NCBI GenBank assembly: GCA_028278625.1
Contig: JANQDY010000072.1
Coordinates: 1 to 64,000 of the forward strand
Direction: 5' to 3'
Length of the DNA stretch: 64,000 bases
Source: Thermodesulfobacteriota bacterium
Lineage (GTDB): Bacteria > Desulfobacterota > DSM-4660 > Desulfatiglandales > Desulfatiglandaceae
The notes under the pieces: generated by a model
What the model was told of the DNA's origin: nothing
The model's database searches: none
What the model saw: only the letters and a program-made list of their open reading frames with translations
Translations under genes and position numbers: made by a program
Part shown: positions 8,463-15,688 of the stretch, in pieces
Position numbering within the stretch: position 1 is the first letter of the stretch
Layout of the letters: every line of letters begins with the position of its first letter

Positions 8463-8707
8463 GCATTACGTGTCAAGGTTATTTCATTTTGATATCTTCA
8501 CAAAGTCCTATGATATTGATCTGTTAAAGTGCCTGTGTTATTTTTGGGGCGAGGCGATTGATTGGTGGTGAATCGGCTGCACCAAAATGGCCCTAAAAGA
8601 TCTTGGGTTTGAAGAGGATACCCGAAGTATTGGTGCCTTTTCAGACAAATCCAAATGTCCCCCCGGGAAAAGAAATTTAGGGCAAAGAGACTTTTTGGGA
8701 GGTGGAT

Positions 8708-9991
8708 ATGAAAAGTCTTTTCCATGGAACGCAAATCAACGGCATGACCCTCGCCAACCGGTTTGTGCGCTCAGCCACGTGGTCGGGACTTGCCGACGAT
8801 GACGGGTATGTCACGCCCCGGCTGGTGGAAGTCGTTCAAAAACTGGCCCGGGGCGGTGTTGGATTGATCATTACCGGCCATGCCTATGTGCACCCTTCCG
8901 GCCGGCATTCCCCTTGGCAGTTGGGTATTGATGACGACGGCAAGATGGAAGGTTTGGCCCGAATGACCGATGCGGTACATGGGCAGGGCGGGAAGATCGC
9001 CGTCCAGCTCGGCTATGGCGGCGCCTACCTTTCCAAATCCCGTGTCAGACAGATGACAAAGGATGATATCCGCCGGCTCGTGAAGGCCTATGCAGATGCC
9101 GCCAGAAGGGCCAGATCGTCAGGTTTCGATGCCGTGCAGGTCTTCGCTGCCCATGGCTTTTTTCTGAGCCAGCTTCTTTGCCCGAGGTATAACGACCGCA
9201 ACGATGAATACGGAGGCGCCATAAGGAACCGGGCCCGTTGTCTGCTGGAGGTGTTGGATGCCATCCGGCAATCACTGGGACAGGACTATCCCATTCTGGT
9301 AAAACTGAATGCCCACGATGGCGTAAAGGACGGTCTGCAGCTTGAAGAATCGATCCGAGTGGGTGAAATGCTGGAAGCCGGCGGCATCGATGCCATCGAG
9401 GTGAGCGGGGGATTGTTGAACTCGCCTCATGTGCTTAAAGCCCCGTCCCCACGGCGGGCCTACTTCGAGGCCGAGGCCCGGGCATTCAAGGAAAAGATCG
9501 GTGTTCCGTTGATTCTGGTCGGAGGCATCCGAACCCTTGAAATGTCCGGAAGACTGCTTTCCGAAGGTGTTGCCGACTACATCTCCCTTTGCCGTCCCCT
9601 GATCTGTGAGCCCGATTTGGTGAGACGCTGGCAAATGGGCGACACCCTGGATGCGGCCTGTATCTCCTGCGGCAATTGTGTGGAGCAGATCAAAGCGGGT
9701 AGGGGAGTGAGTTGCGTACCCCTTAAACCGGATGCCGCACCTTCCTTTTTTGTGCACGACACTAAAGCCATCCCGGCATCTTCCCCCCATCCGGAGGGTA
9801 CCCGTTACGTTATCTCTTTCGGGCTGTATGAAACGGCGAACGGATTTCTGCCCATGACCAAGGTCCACATGGCTTTTCCGGGTGATGAGACAGAACATCC
9901 GCCCCTGTTCCCTCTGGGATCAGATGATCAGGAGCGGGTGTTCGAGGCACGCTTGGCGTTCAGCAATCCCAGGGAAAAAGAGAACGGCTGA
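8708..9991 (+). CDS. NADH:flavin oxidoreductase, Old Yellow Enzyme family (copy 2, divergent)
   Basis: A 427-residue FMN TIM-barrel protein, a paralogue of the OYE gene at 2935. The barrel aligns end to end, but the active-site region differs. The loop after the flavin-facing strand is about 18 residues shorter, the HAG motif has become YGG (Y103), and the H-x-x-H-G-Y signature has become F-A-A-H-G-F (F146, H149, F151). A complete four-cysteine motif, C318-x2-C-x2-C-x11-C336, should hold a 4Fe-4S cluster. A 90-residue tail after it is unlike the first copy and resembles no domain I know. The ATG at 8708 is placed 5 bases after GGGAGG. The gene is divergent from the TetR gene, so probably under its control. 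Confidence 0.85.
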   Translation: MKSLFHGTQINGMTLANRFVRSATWSGLADDDGYVTPRLVEVVQKLARGGVGLIITGHAYVHPSGRHSPWQLGIDDDGKMEGLARMTDAVHGQGGKIAVQLGYGGAYLSKSRVRQMTKDDIRRLVKAYADAARRARSSGFDAVQVFAAHGFFLSQLLCPRYNDRNDEYGGAIRNRARCLLEVLDAIRQSLGQDYPILVKLNAHDGVKDGLQLEESIRVGEMLEAGGIDAIEVSGGLLNSPHVLKAPSPRRAYFEAEARAFKEKIGVPLILVGGIRTLEMSGRLLSEGVADYISLCRPLICEPDLVRRWQMGDTLDAACISCGNCVEQIKAGRGVSCVPLKPDAAPSFFVHDTKAIPASSPHPEGTRYVISFGLYETANGFLPMTKVHMAFPGDETEHPPLFPLGSDDQERVFEARLAFSNPREKENG

Positions 9992-10101
9992 AATCAGCCG
10001 AAATTTGATTCAAAAAGAACATTTGAGATTATCAGAGAATGAAATCATTCATGTTTTTACGTTTATCGCTGAAGCACAATTCGAGAAATCGCGCACTGCT
10101 T

Positions 10102-10674
10102 CTAAGAAGCACGGTCTTTCAGTTTCTTTCCGATCCTGTATGCACCGGCAATTTCCGGACCGAATTTCCAGCTGTGGTAAACGGACCCGAATAGCACCAA
10201 TGGGTCGATCGCTCGAATATCCGGCACCCCTTCGTTCAGGACCTCTTCATTAGCGTAAACAGACGCTGCTTTTCCCAGGAAAATTAAGTTGTTTCCGGTT
10301 TCTACCGTTTGAAGTAATTCGCATTCAATGTTCAGCGGGCATTCCTCGATCATTGGTGCGGTGTTGAGCCTACCATAAAAGGTCTTAAAAAGGTTTGATT
10401 TGTCCACTTTCCTCCCTGAGACGATACCGCAGTAGTCTGTTATTTTAACCATGTCAGAAGATGGAATATTCACGCTGAAGGCACCGCTTTCTTTGATTCC
10501 TCCTACAGTGTGGTGGTGTTTGTATAAAGTTACAGATACGATGGGTGGTAAATGGCTGAGGATGGCAAAGAAGCCGATGGTCAAGAAGTTCGGCCTCCCT
10601 TCCACCAATGCACCCACGAGCGTTATGGGTAACGGATAACGCAGTGTTTTGAAATCTGTTTCAACCTTTCCCAC
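10102..10674 (-). CDS. Flavin reductase family protein (flavoredoxin-like)
   Basis: A 190-residue FMN-binding split-barrel protein of the flavin reductase/flavoredoxin family. It has the typical N-terminal YPLPITLVGA, the strand FLTIGFFAILSHLPPIVSVTL, and the SGAFSVNIPS-x-x-x-V-x-x-TDYCG-x-VSGRK-x-DK core. Flavoredoxins carry electrons in sulfate reducers and related anaerobes, and others supply reduced flavin to partner oxygenases. The start is a GTG at 10674 with GGAGG seven bases upstream. It converges on the second OYE gene, about 110 bases apart, and could belong to the same redox pathway. Confidence 0.85.
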   Translation of the reverse strand: MGKVETDFKTLRYPLPITLVGALVEGRPNFLTIGFFAILSHLPPIVSVTLYKHHHTVGGIKESGAFSVNIPSSDMVKITDYCGIVSGRKVDKSNLFKTFYGRLNTAPMIEECPLNIECELLQTVETGNNLIFLGKAASVYANEEVLNEGVPDIRAIDPLVLFGSVYHSWKFGPEIAGAYRIGKKLKDRAS

Positions 10675-10807
10675 TCAGGGACCTCCATACCATGTTTTCT
10701 TAAAAGGCTTTAAAAAACCGAGTCACCATGCCCAGTAGAATCCAACACCCTCATTCCAGGTTACTTTTTTCCTTTTCCAGACCCTTTTTTCTATTTCAAC
10801 TCGCCCT

Positions 10808-12439
10808 TTACTTGAGAGACTGACCGGTCAGAGAAATGTCATGCAATGAAAACGGTATTTCAAACCGTTCCAGCTGATCGAAAACCTCAATGACAATGTT
10901 TCCCTTTTCAGGAAAGTTGCCCTCGGTATCGTACTGGACGACCGTCGTCTTTCCTGAACTCATGGTGCTTTGTCTGGATACATTGAGCGGGTTGCCCTGG
11001 CCATCCAGAAACCGCAGCGCTTTAATGACGTCACTTGACAGTGCCACTTCAAGGGTCAACACCTCATGCCCTTTTTCCCATTGGTTTTCCTTAACGGACT
11101 TAATGACGGCTTCATAAACCTTTCCCTGGGTTCCAGGTTTAAAACCGGCAAAACCCAAATCCACCTCTTTTGAGGCACCCGCCACAACATATTCAATCTT
11201 CCCGGAAATTTCTTTGAAGCCTCTGATTGTCGGTCCTGGAAGAGAAGTTTTTACTTCAAATATGACCGAGGTTCTGTCTTTTGAAAGGCGCGGGAAACTA
11301 ATTTTTCGGTCCCAATCCCGTTTGGGCAAAAGATCATCCCCATTCAAGGAAACGGCTTTCTCGACTATCCCGCCCTTGACCTCCAAAACCGAACCCGGCA
11401 ACTTGCCTACGAGCGCAAGGGTGTACCCGGTGTCATAATTGAAAGGACGAATACCTTGATCTGAATCCGAAAAATATACGACTCTTACGCCTCCGACTTT
11501 GACACTTTTAAATCCTTCACCCGCCGCCGATTTTACCGGAACATCCGCCGCAATGCCCAGTTTTTTGAGAAGCGCCGGATACTCCGCTTTTGCTTCGGCC
11601 ACTTCTTTCTTATAATCAAACAACGGTTCAAAAGGGCCTTCCATAACGGCAAGAACCGGACCTTTTTGTCCAAAAAGCGCTTCGGCGGTTCTCTCATCCA
11701 TGGCGGGACCCTCATCCATGATGCCGCCCTTTTTCTGAATTGCTTCCCGCATCCATTTTTCATCGGAAAACATGGCGTCAATAACCTCGATCATCTTTGC
11801 GCCTTCGAAAGTGAGCGTCAGGCTTCCGTCAGGGTCCTCCTTAAGGTTTATGACCTCCTTTTTCTTGCCGGGAAGGGTAAAGGTCATTTTTTGGTTCATG
11901 GTTCCGAGTATGGCCGCCAGCATCGGTTTCATTTTCTCGTATTGCGCTTTTTCTTCTGCGATTTTACGATCAATTTCAGCATCAGTTAGTTTTGCCGGAG
12001 GCGCTTCATCCTTTTCATCCGCTTTTTCATCTTCTCCCCTCAGCTCCAAGGCCATATCTCCCGACGCTGTTTTCTTCCATACGGGATTGGACCCCGATTG
12101 TTCTACATCGCCGAGTCTCAGGTTGAGTTTGGATATATCTGAAAAATAGGCTGTCCCTTTGAACAGGAATTTTCCATCTTCGGTACGGCTGAAAGATACA
12201 TCTTTCCACGCATCAACACCCGATGAATCGGTTAGAATTTTCTTTACGGATTTTTTCAGTTCTTTTTGCGGGTCCTGGGAATCCTCTCCCATGTTCAGGT
12301 CAACCGGTTGGAACAGAACTTTGTGAATCACCTTTCCAGAGCCGTCGGGGTTTAGGGTAAACTCCTGGTCGCTTTCAAAACAGCCGCTTAATAAGCCTAC
12401 GATCAAAATCACGAGCCCTGCGCGAAACGCTTTTGCCAT
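10808..12439 (-). CDS. Large predicted lipoprotein of unknown function
   Basis: A 543-residue protein starting with a lipoprotein signal (MAKAFRAG, then a hydrophobic run and the lipobox LLSGC), so it should be lipid-anchored in an envelope membrane. The mature part begins FESDQEFTLNPDGSGKV, a pattern seen in other bacterial lipoproteins that sense or bind unknown partners. About residues 140-170 form a charged, Lys/Glu-rich coiled segment; the rest is beta-rich with no catalytic motif visible. I use the ATG at 12439, preceded by AGGAGG, rather than a much longer upstream frame. It lies 166 bases downstream of the iron-sulfur flavoprotein gene on the same strand. No function is assigned. Confidence 0.75.
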   Translation of the reverse strand: MAKAFRAGLVILIVGLLSGCFESDQEFTLNPDGSGKVIHKVLFQPVDLNMGEDSQDPQKELKKSVKKILTDSSGVDAWKDVSFSRTEDGKFLFKGTAYFSDISKLNLRLGDVEQSGSNPVWKKTASGDMALELRGEDEKADEKDEAPPAKLTDAEIDRKIAEEKAQYEKMKPMLAAILGTMNQKMTFTLPGKKKEVINLKEDPDGSLTLTFEGAKMIEVIDAMFSDEKWMREAIQKKGGIMDEGPAMDERTAEALFGQKGPVLAVMEGPFEPLFDYKKEVAEAKAEYPALLKKLGIAADVPVKSAAGEGFKSVKVGGVRVVYFSDSDQGIRPFNYDTGYTLALVGKLPGSVLEVKGGIVEKAVSLNGDDLLPKRDWDRKISFPRLSKDRTSVIFEVKTSLPGPTIRGFKEISGKIEYVVAGASKEVDLGFAGFKPGTQGKVYEAVIKSVKENQWEKGHEVLTLEVALSSDVIKALRFLDGQGNPLNVSRQSTMSSGKTTVVQYDTEGNFPEKGNIVIEVFDQLERFEIPFSLHDISLTGQSLK

Positions 12440-12604
12440 GGGTATTCTCCTCCTGTCCAATATGCCCATAAAGGTTCTACAATCCAGGAGACCGTTCGTC
12501 ATGAAAGGTCTCCATGTCCCGGACGCTCGCGGCGCCGATGATGGCCAAAAATGAGGCCATACCGACATATCCGCTCCCGGCACGTTTGTCACCAGAACTC
12601 CCTG

Positions 12605-13261
12605 CTAGACGGAGGCCAGAGCCGCGCGGCCGGCTTTGATGATCCGGGCCAGTTCGATTGTGCGGTCCACCAGAGCCCGAACCGCCGCCACCCCTAAATC
12701 GTCTTCCAGCACGATATGGCGGATCTCCGGTTCAAATCTCCCTTTACCTTCCCGGGTGCTGAACGCGGCGGCGCCCAGTTGATACGTTCCATTGGCCATG
12801 ATCATCCGGTGACAGTGGAAGAAAAGATTGATGCTGGAAAGCGTGGTTTCCACGCCACCGCCCCGATAAAAGGCCATGGCCATGGCCCCGCCCACCTTGT
12901 TCTTAAGGGAAAAATGATACTGGTTGCCATGGAGAAAGGCGCGGGTGCGGTCGATCAGGTCAGCGCTGGCGCCGGAAAGACGTCCGAAGTGGGCCGGGGA
13001 GGCCACGATAATTCCGTCGGCTGCCAGCAGTTTCGGATAGATGTCTCCCATGTCGTCTTGCTGGACGCAAGGCCGGTCCTCCGTCTGGTTCCCGATGCAC
13101 CAATTGCAATGATTGCAGGGACCGATCTTCTTCCCCGCAAGCGTGATCAGTTCTGTTTCCACGTCTGAATGGTTTCCGGCCTGGGACAGCGCATGGGCCA
13201 GCAACGCTTCCATGTTTCCGTCCTTTACACGGCTCCCGCTAAAACCGATGATTTTGATCAT
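12605..13261 (-). CDS. Flavodoxin-fold NAD(P)H reductase, iron-sulfur flavoprotein type
   Basis: A 218-residue protein of the NADPH-dependent FMN reductase/iron-sulfur flavoprotein family. It has the N-terminal phosphate loop IIGFSGSRVKDGNME, which binds FMN, and a compact cysteine cluster C-x2-C-x2-C-x8-C around residues 49-65, the ligand pattern for a 4Fe-4S cluster in these proteins. SPAHFGRLSG at about residue 88 is the second flavin loop. Such proteins relay electrons from ferredoxin or NAD(P)H in anaerobes. The ATG at 13261 has an AAAGATG-type weak ribosome site. The start is flanked by a short region (13262-13342) without obvious signals. Confidence 0.85.
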   Translation of the reverse strand: MIKIIGFSGSRVKDGNMEALLAHALSQAGNHSDVETELITLAGKKIGPCNHCNWCIGNQTEDRPCVQQDDMGDIYPKLLAADGIIVASPAHFGRLSGASADLIDRTRAFLHGNQYHFSLKNKVGGAMAMAFYRGGGVETTLSSINLFFHCHRMIMANGTYQLGAAAFSTREGKGRFEPEIRHIVLEDDLGVAAVRALVDRTIELARIIKAGRAALASV

Positions 13262-13342
13262 CTTTCCTCCATTAACGTCAATTGTTGAGTATTCTCAAAG
13301 GCATCGTAGCTGACTCTGTTCAAAATAAGAAGCTCTTTTTAA

Positions 13343-14758
13343 TCAAGAGATTAAAAGCGCTTGAGTTGCATTGTTGAAATCGGTCATGACTCTGCTCACC
13401 AAAATTTCAAAATCCCGTTTACTGAAATTCAGAATTTTTCGAGTGGTGCGGTCGATTGTTGGGGCAAAAATGTTTTTGTGGTTGCCGAGACGGGCCGTAT
13501 TCGCCACATAATCCCCACAATGCGTGAGGTGTGCCAGCAGGTTGCTTCCGGGGTGTGAAGGGTTGTGATGGTAGCGAATGGCAATGGCGATGAATTCGGG
13601 GATTTTCCATTTCAGACAGAGTTCGTAGGCTATTTCTGCGTGGTCAAAACCAAGAACTTTCCGCTCAGCTTCCGATAGCGAGCCGTCCCCATCCATGATT
13701 GCTTTTCTAAACCTGTCTTTTTTCTCATAAAGGAACTTGTCGAGTATGAATTTGCCACAGTCGTGCAGCAAACCCGCAATGTAGGCATCCTCCGACATTT
13801 CGGAGAAGGAGAGCTCTGCCACACGTTTGGCACTGCAGGCGGCAGCAAGTGCATGACGCCACAGTGATTCGCATTTGATTTCATAGCCTTTCAGCGTTTT
13901 TGTGTGAAGGCCGTTGGCGCCCAGACTGACCAACAATTTCTTGAGTCGCTCGGTTCCGAACAGTGCACTGGCCCTTTCGATAGACGCAATTTTTCCCGGG
14001 AAACCGTAATAGGCGGAATTGGCAACTTTCAGAACACAGGCCGCAATGGCCTGATCGGACCCAAGCACCCGGGCGATGATTTTGGGATCGGTGGCCGGAT
14101 CGACCAGCGTTTCCTGGGCTTTCGTAAGCACCTCCGGCATTGGGGGCAATTGCTCGACGTCCTTTAGGATCATTTGTTTAAATGAAATGAGAGATCTGGT
14201 TTCTATATCGTTTGTGTCTTTGGGATCTCCTTCTTTTTTGGAAATATTTCCCTTCTCCAACACGGAAAGGTGGGGTCGTGGAGAGGCTCCCATGTCCTCA
14301 CGGGCCTCATCGATCATAAAGAAAAGTCTGTTCATGTGTTCGAGCCGCTGAATCAGCTTTTCGATAATTTTGTCCTTGATTTTTTCTCGAATATGGGGAT
14401 TCAGCTTAAAGAAGGTGCTTTTGCTCAGCTCAAGGGCAATCACCACCGTTTCGGCTTTGACGTCAGCGGTTCGGCGTGCATTTGTAAGATAGGCGATTTC
14501 GCCAAATATCTCTCCGGGATTCAGTTCAATGGAGTGGCCGGTACCCGCACCTTTGCTAACCCTTACCTTTCCCGAAAGAAGCACGAACATGTTGGTGCCT
14601 TCACTTCCTTCTTCCAGGATTAAATCTCCTGGCTGATACACTCGGAAGTGGGGAGACAGCCCGGCAATCTGCTCTTTTTCCTGATGCGTAAAGGCATCAA
14701 AAAAATTGAGCCGCTTCATAATCTCAATGATCTTCTTTTCTTTTTCAGCACCAAACAT
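13343..14758 (-). CDS. Cyclic nucleotide-binding / HDOD domain signalling protein
   Basis: A 471-residue cytoplasmic protein with two recognisable parts. Residues about 17-140 form a CRP-type cyclic-nucleotide-binding domain (FRVYQPGDLILEEGSEG, then GEIFGEIAYLTNARRTADVKA, the phosphate-binding cassette). Residues about 205-405 form an HDOD domain (QLPPMPEVLTKAQE, VLKVANSAYYG, and GLLHDCGKFILDKFL). HDOD proteins are usually non-catalytic relatives of HD phosphodiesterases that pass on stress or cyclic-nucleotide signals. A Ser/Glu-rich linker joins the two. The gene is monocistronic and divergent from the DUF3124-mrp operon. The ribosome site is weak. Confidence 0.85.
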   Translation of the reverse strand: MFGAEKEKKIIEIMKRLNFFDAFTHQEKEQIAGLSPHFRVYQPGDLILEEGSEGTNMFVLLSGKVRVSKGAGTGHSIELNPGEIFGEIAYLTNARRTADVKAETVVIALELSKSTFFKLNPHIREKIKDKIIEKLIQRLEHMNRLFFMIDEAREDMGASPRPHLSVLEKGNISKKEGDPKDTNDIETRSLISFKQMILKDVEQLPPMPEVLTKAQETLVDPATDPKIIARVLGSDQAIAACVLKVANSAYYGFPGKIASIERASALFGTERLKKLLVSLGANGLHTKTLKGYEIKCESLWRHALAAACSAKRVAELSFSEMSEDAYIAGLLHDCGKFILDKFLYEKKDRFRKAIMDGDGSLSEAERKVLGFDHAEIAYELCLKWKIPEFIAIAIRYHHNPSHPGSNLLAHLTHCGDYVANTARLGNHKNIFAPTIDRTTRKILNFSKRDFEILVSRVMTDFNNATQALLIS

Positions 14759-15064
14759 TTTTTCTTTTCAACAGGGTGAATGTCTTCCATTTTACATCAT
14801 GGCACCCGGTTTTGTCACAAAAGTTTCTTCTTTGACCGGCTAGAAATCCCGCAAACATTATTACCCATAGCCGGGAGGTGCTTATGAAGAAAAGTGGACG
14901 GGGTACAGATTGTGTGTTTAAATAGGAATCAAAACCAAAGATGAATGGGCCCCTTTTTTTGAAAACCTTTCTTACGGATTAGCAGTTAAATGCACGCTAT
15001 CTCTTATCAGCCGCGGAAATGTTGTTAAGGAGTGAACACCAAGCATTCCGAAAGGAGCATGATT
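14759..15064. other. Divergent intergenic region
   Basis: This stretch separates the HDOD gene from the DUF3124-mrp operon and must contain promoters for both. I see no strong -35/-10 pair or palindrome. A 13-codon frame at 14884-14925 has a perfect-looking GGGAGG site, but nothing else supports it. Confidence 0.4.
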
Positions 15065-15682
15065 GTGAAAAAAGATCAAAAATACCCGAACGGGCTTCTG
15101 GCAGCCAGGAAAGATGGATTTCTTATTTTCTTGGTGTTCATGGTAATCGTACTGATCATCACCATTGTTGTCGGGTACTCCACAACCAGTCGGCTGAATC
15201 GTATCGAAGCACAGCTGGAATATGAACCCCCGCGCAGATATCAGCCTCCGGACCTGGACGCATATGGGGCAAAAGATGTTTCACAGGAATCGATCGCTGT
15301 CCAAAAAGCCGTATATGTGCCCGTTTACTCCCATGTGTATTACGATCGGGGCCGGCCCTATTTGCTTGAATCGCTGCTAAGCATCCGCAATACCGATATC
15401 CAAAGACCCGTTTATATCCGAACCGTGAACTACTACAACACCAAGGGTGAACCCGTCAAAGAGTACCTTGATCGTCTGATTCGGCTCAATCCACTTGAGA
15501 CGATCGAGTTTCTTGTTGAAACCCAGGATACCACGGGCGGATCAGGGGCCAACTTTATTGTTGAGTGGTTTGCCACGGAGAAAGTTGACGAACCCCTCAT
15601 TGAAGCGGTCATGGTGGGGTCTTCGGGCACCCAGGGGATAAGCTTTTCGCGAAGTGCGGTTCAACTCAACTCTCTACCCTAA
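15065..15682 (+). CDS. DUF3124 family protein, membrane-anchored
   Basis: A 205-residue protein with one N-terminal membrane helix (about residues 19-41, FLIFLVFMVIVLIITIVVG) and a periplasmic DUF3124 domain (VYVPVYSHVYY, then LSIRNTDIQRPVYI and an ETIEFLVE strand). The family's function is unknown; its beta-sandwich look suggests binding rather than catalysis. I chose the GTG at 15065, which has AAAGGAG seven bases upstream. An ATG at 15059 is in frame but its spacing is too short. It ends six bases before mrpA, so it is the first gene of the antiporter operon and may act with the complex at the periplasmic face. Confidence 0.75.
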   Translation: MKKDQKYPNGLLAARKDGFLIFLVFMVIVLIITIVVGYSTTSRLNRIEAQLEYEPPRRYQPPDLDAYGAKDVSQESIAVQKAVYVPVYSHVYYDRGRPYLLESLLSIRNTDIQRPVYIRTVNYYNTKGEPVKEYLDRLIRLNPLETIEFLVETQDTTGGSGANFIVEWFATEKVDEPLIEAVMVGSSGTQGISFSRSAVQLNSLP

Positions 15683-15688
15683 TCCACC

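Noticed and set aside
8566..8581. Possible sigma-54 promoter (TGG then CTGCA, 12-base spacing) before OYE copy 2
   Set aside because: The -24 element matches only TGG and the -12 lacks TTGC; the TetR palindromes explain regulation better.
8587..8802. A 71-codon plus-strand frame overlapping the start of OYE copy 2
   Set aside because: It runs out of frame into a well-supported gene and has no family resemblance or ribosome site.
14884..14925. A 13-codon ORF with a good ribosome site before the mrp operon
   Set aside because: Too short, and nothing else supports translation; listed only as an intergenic remark.
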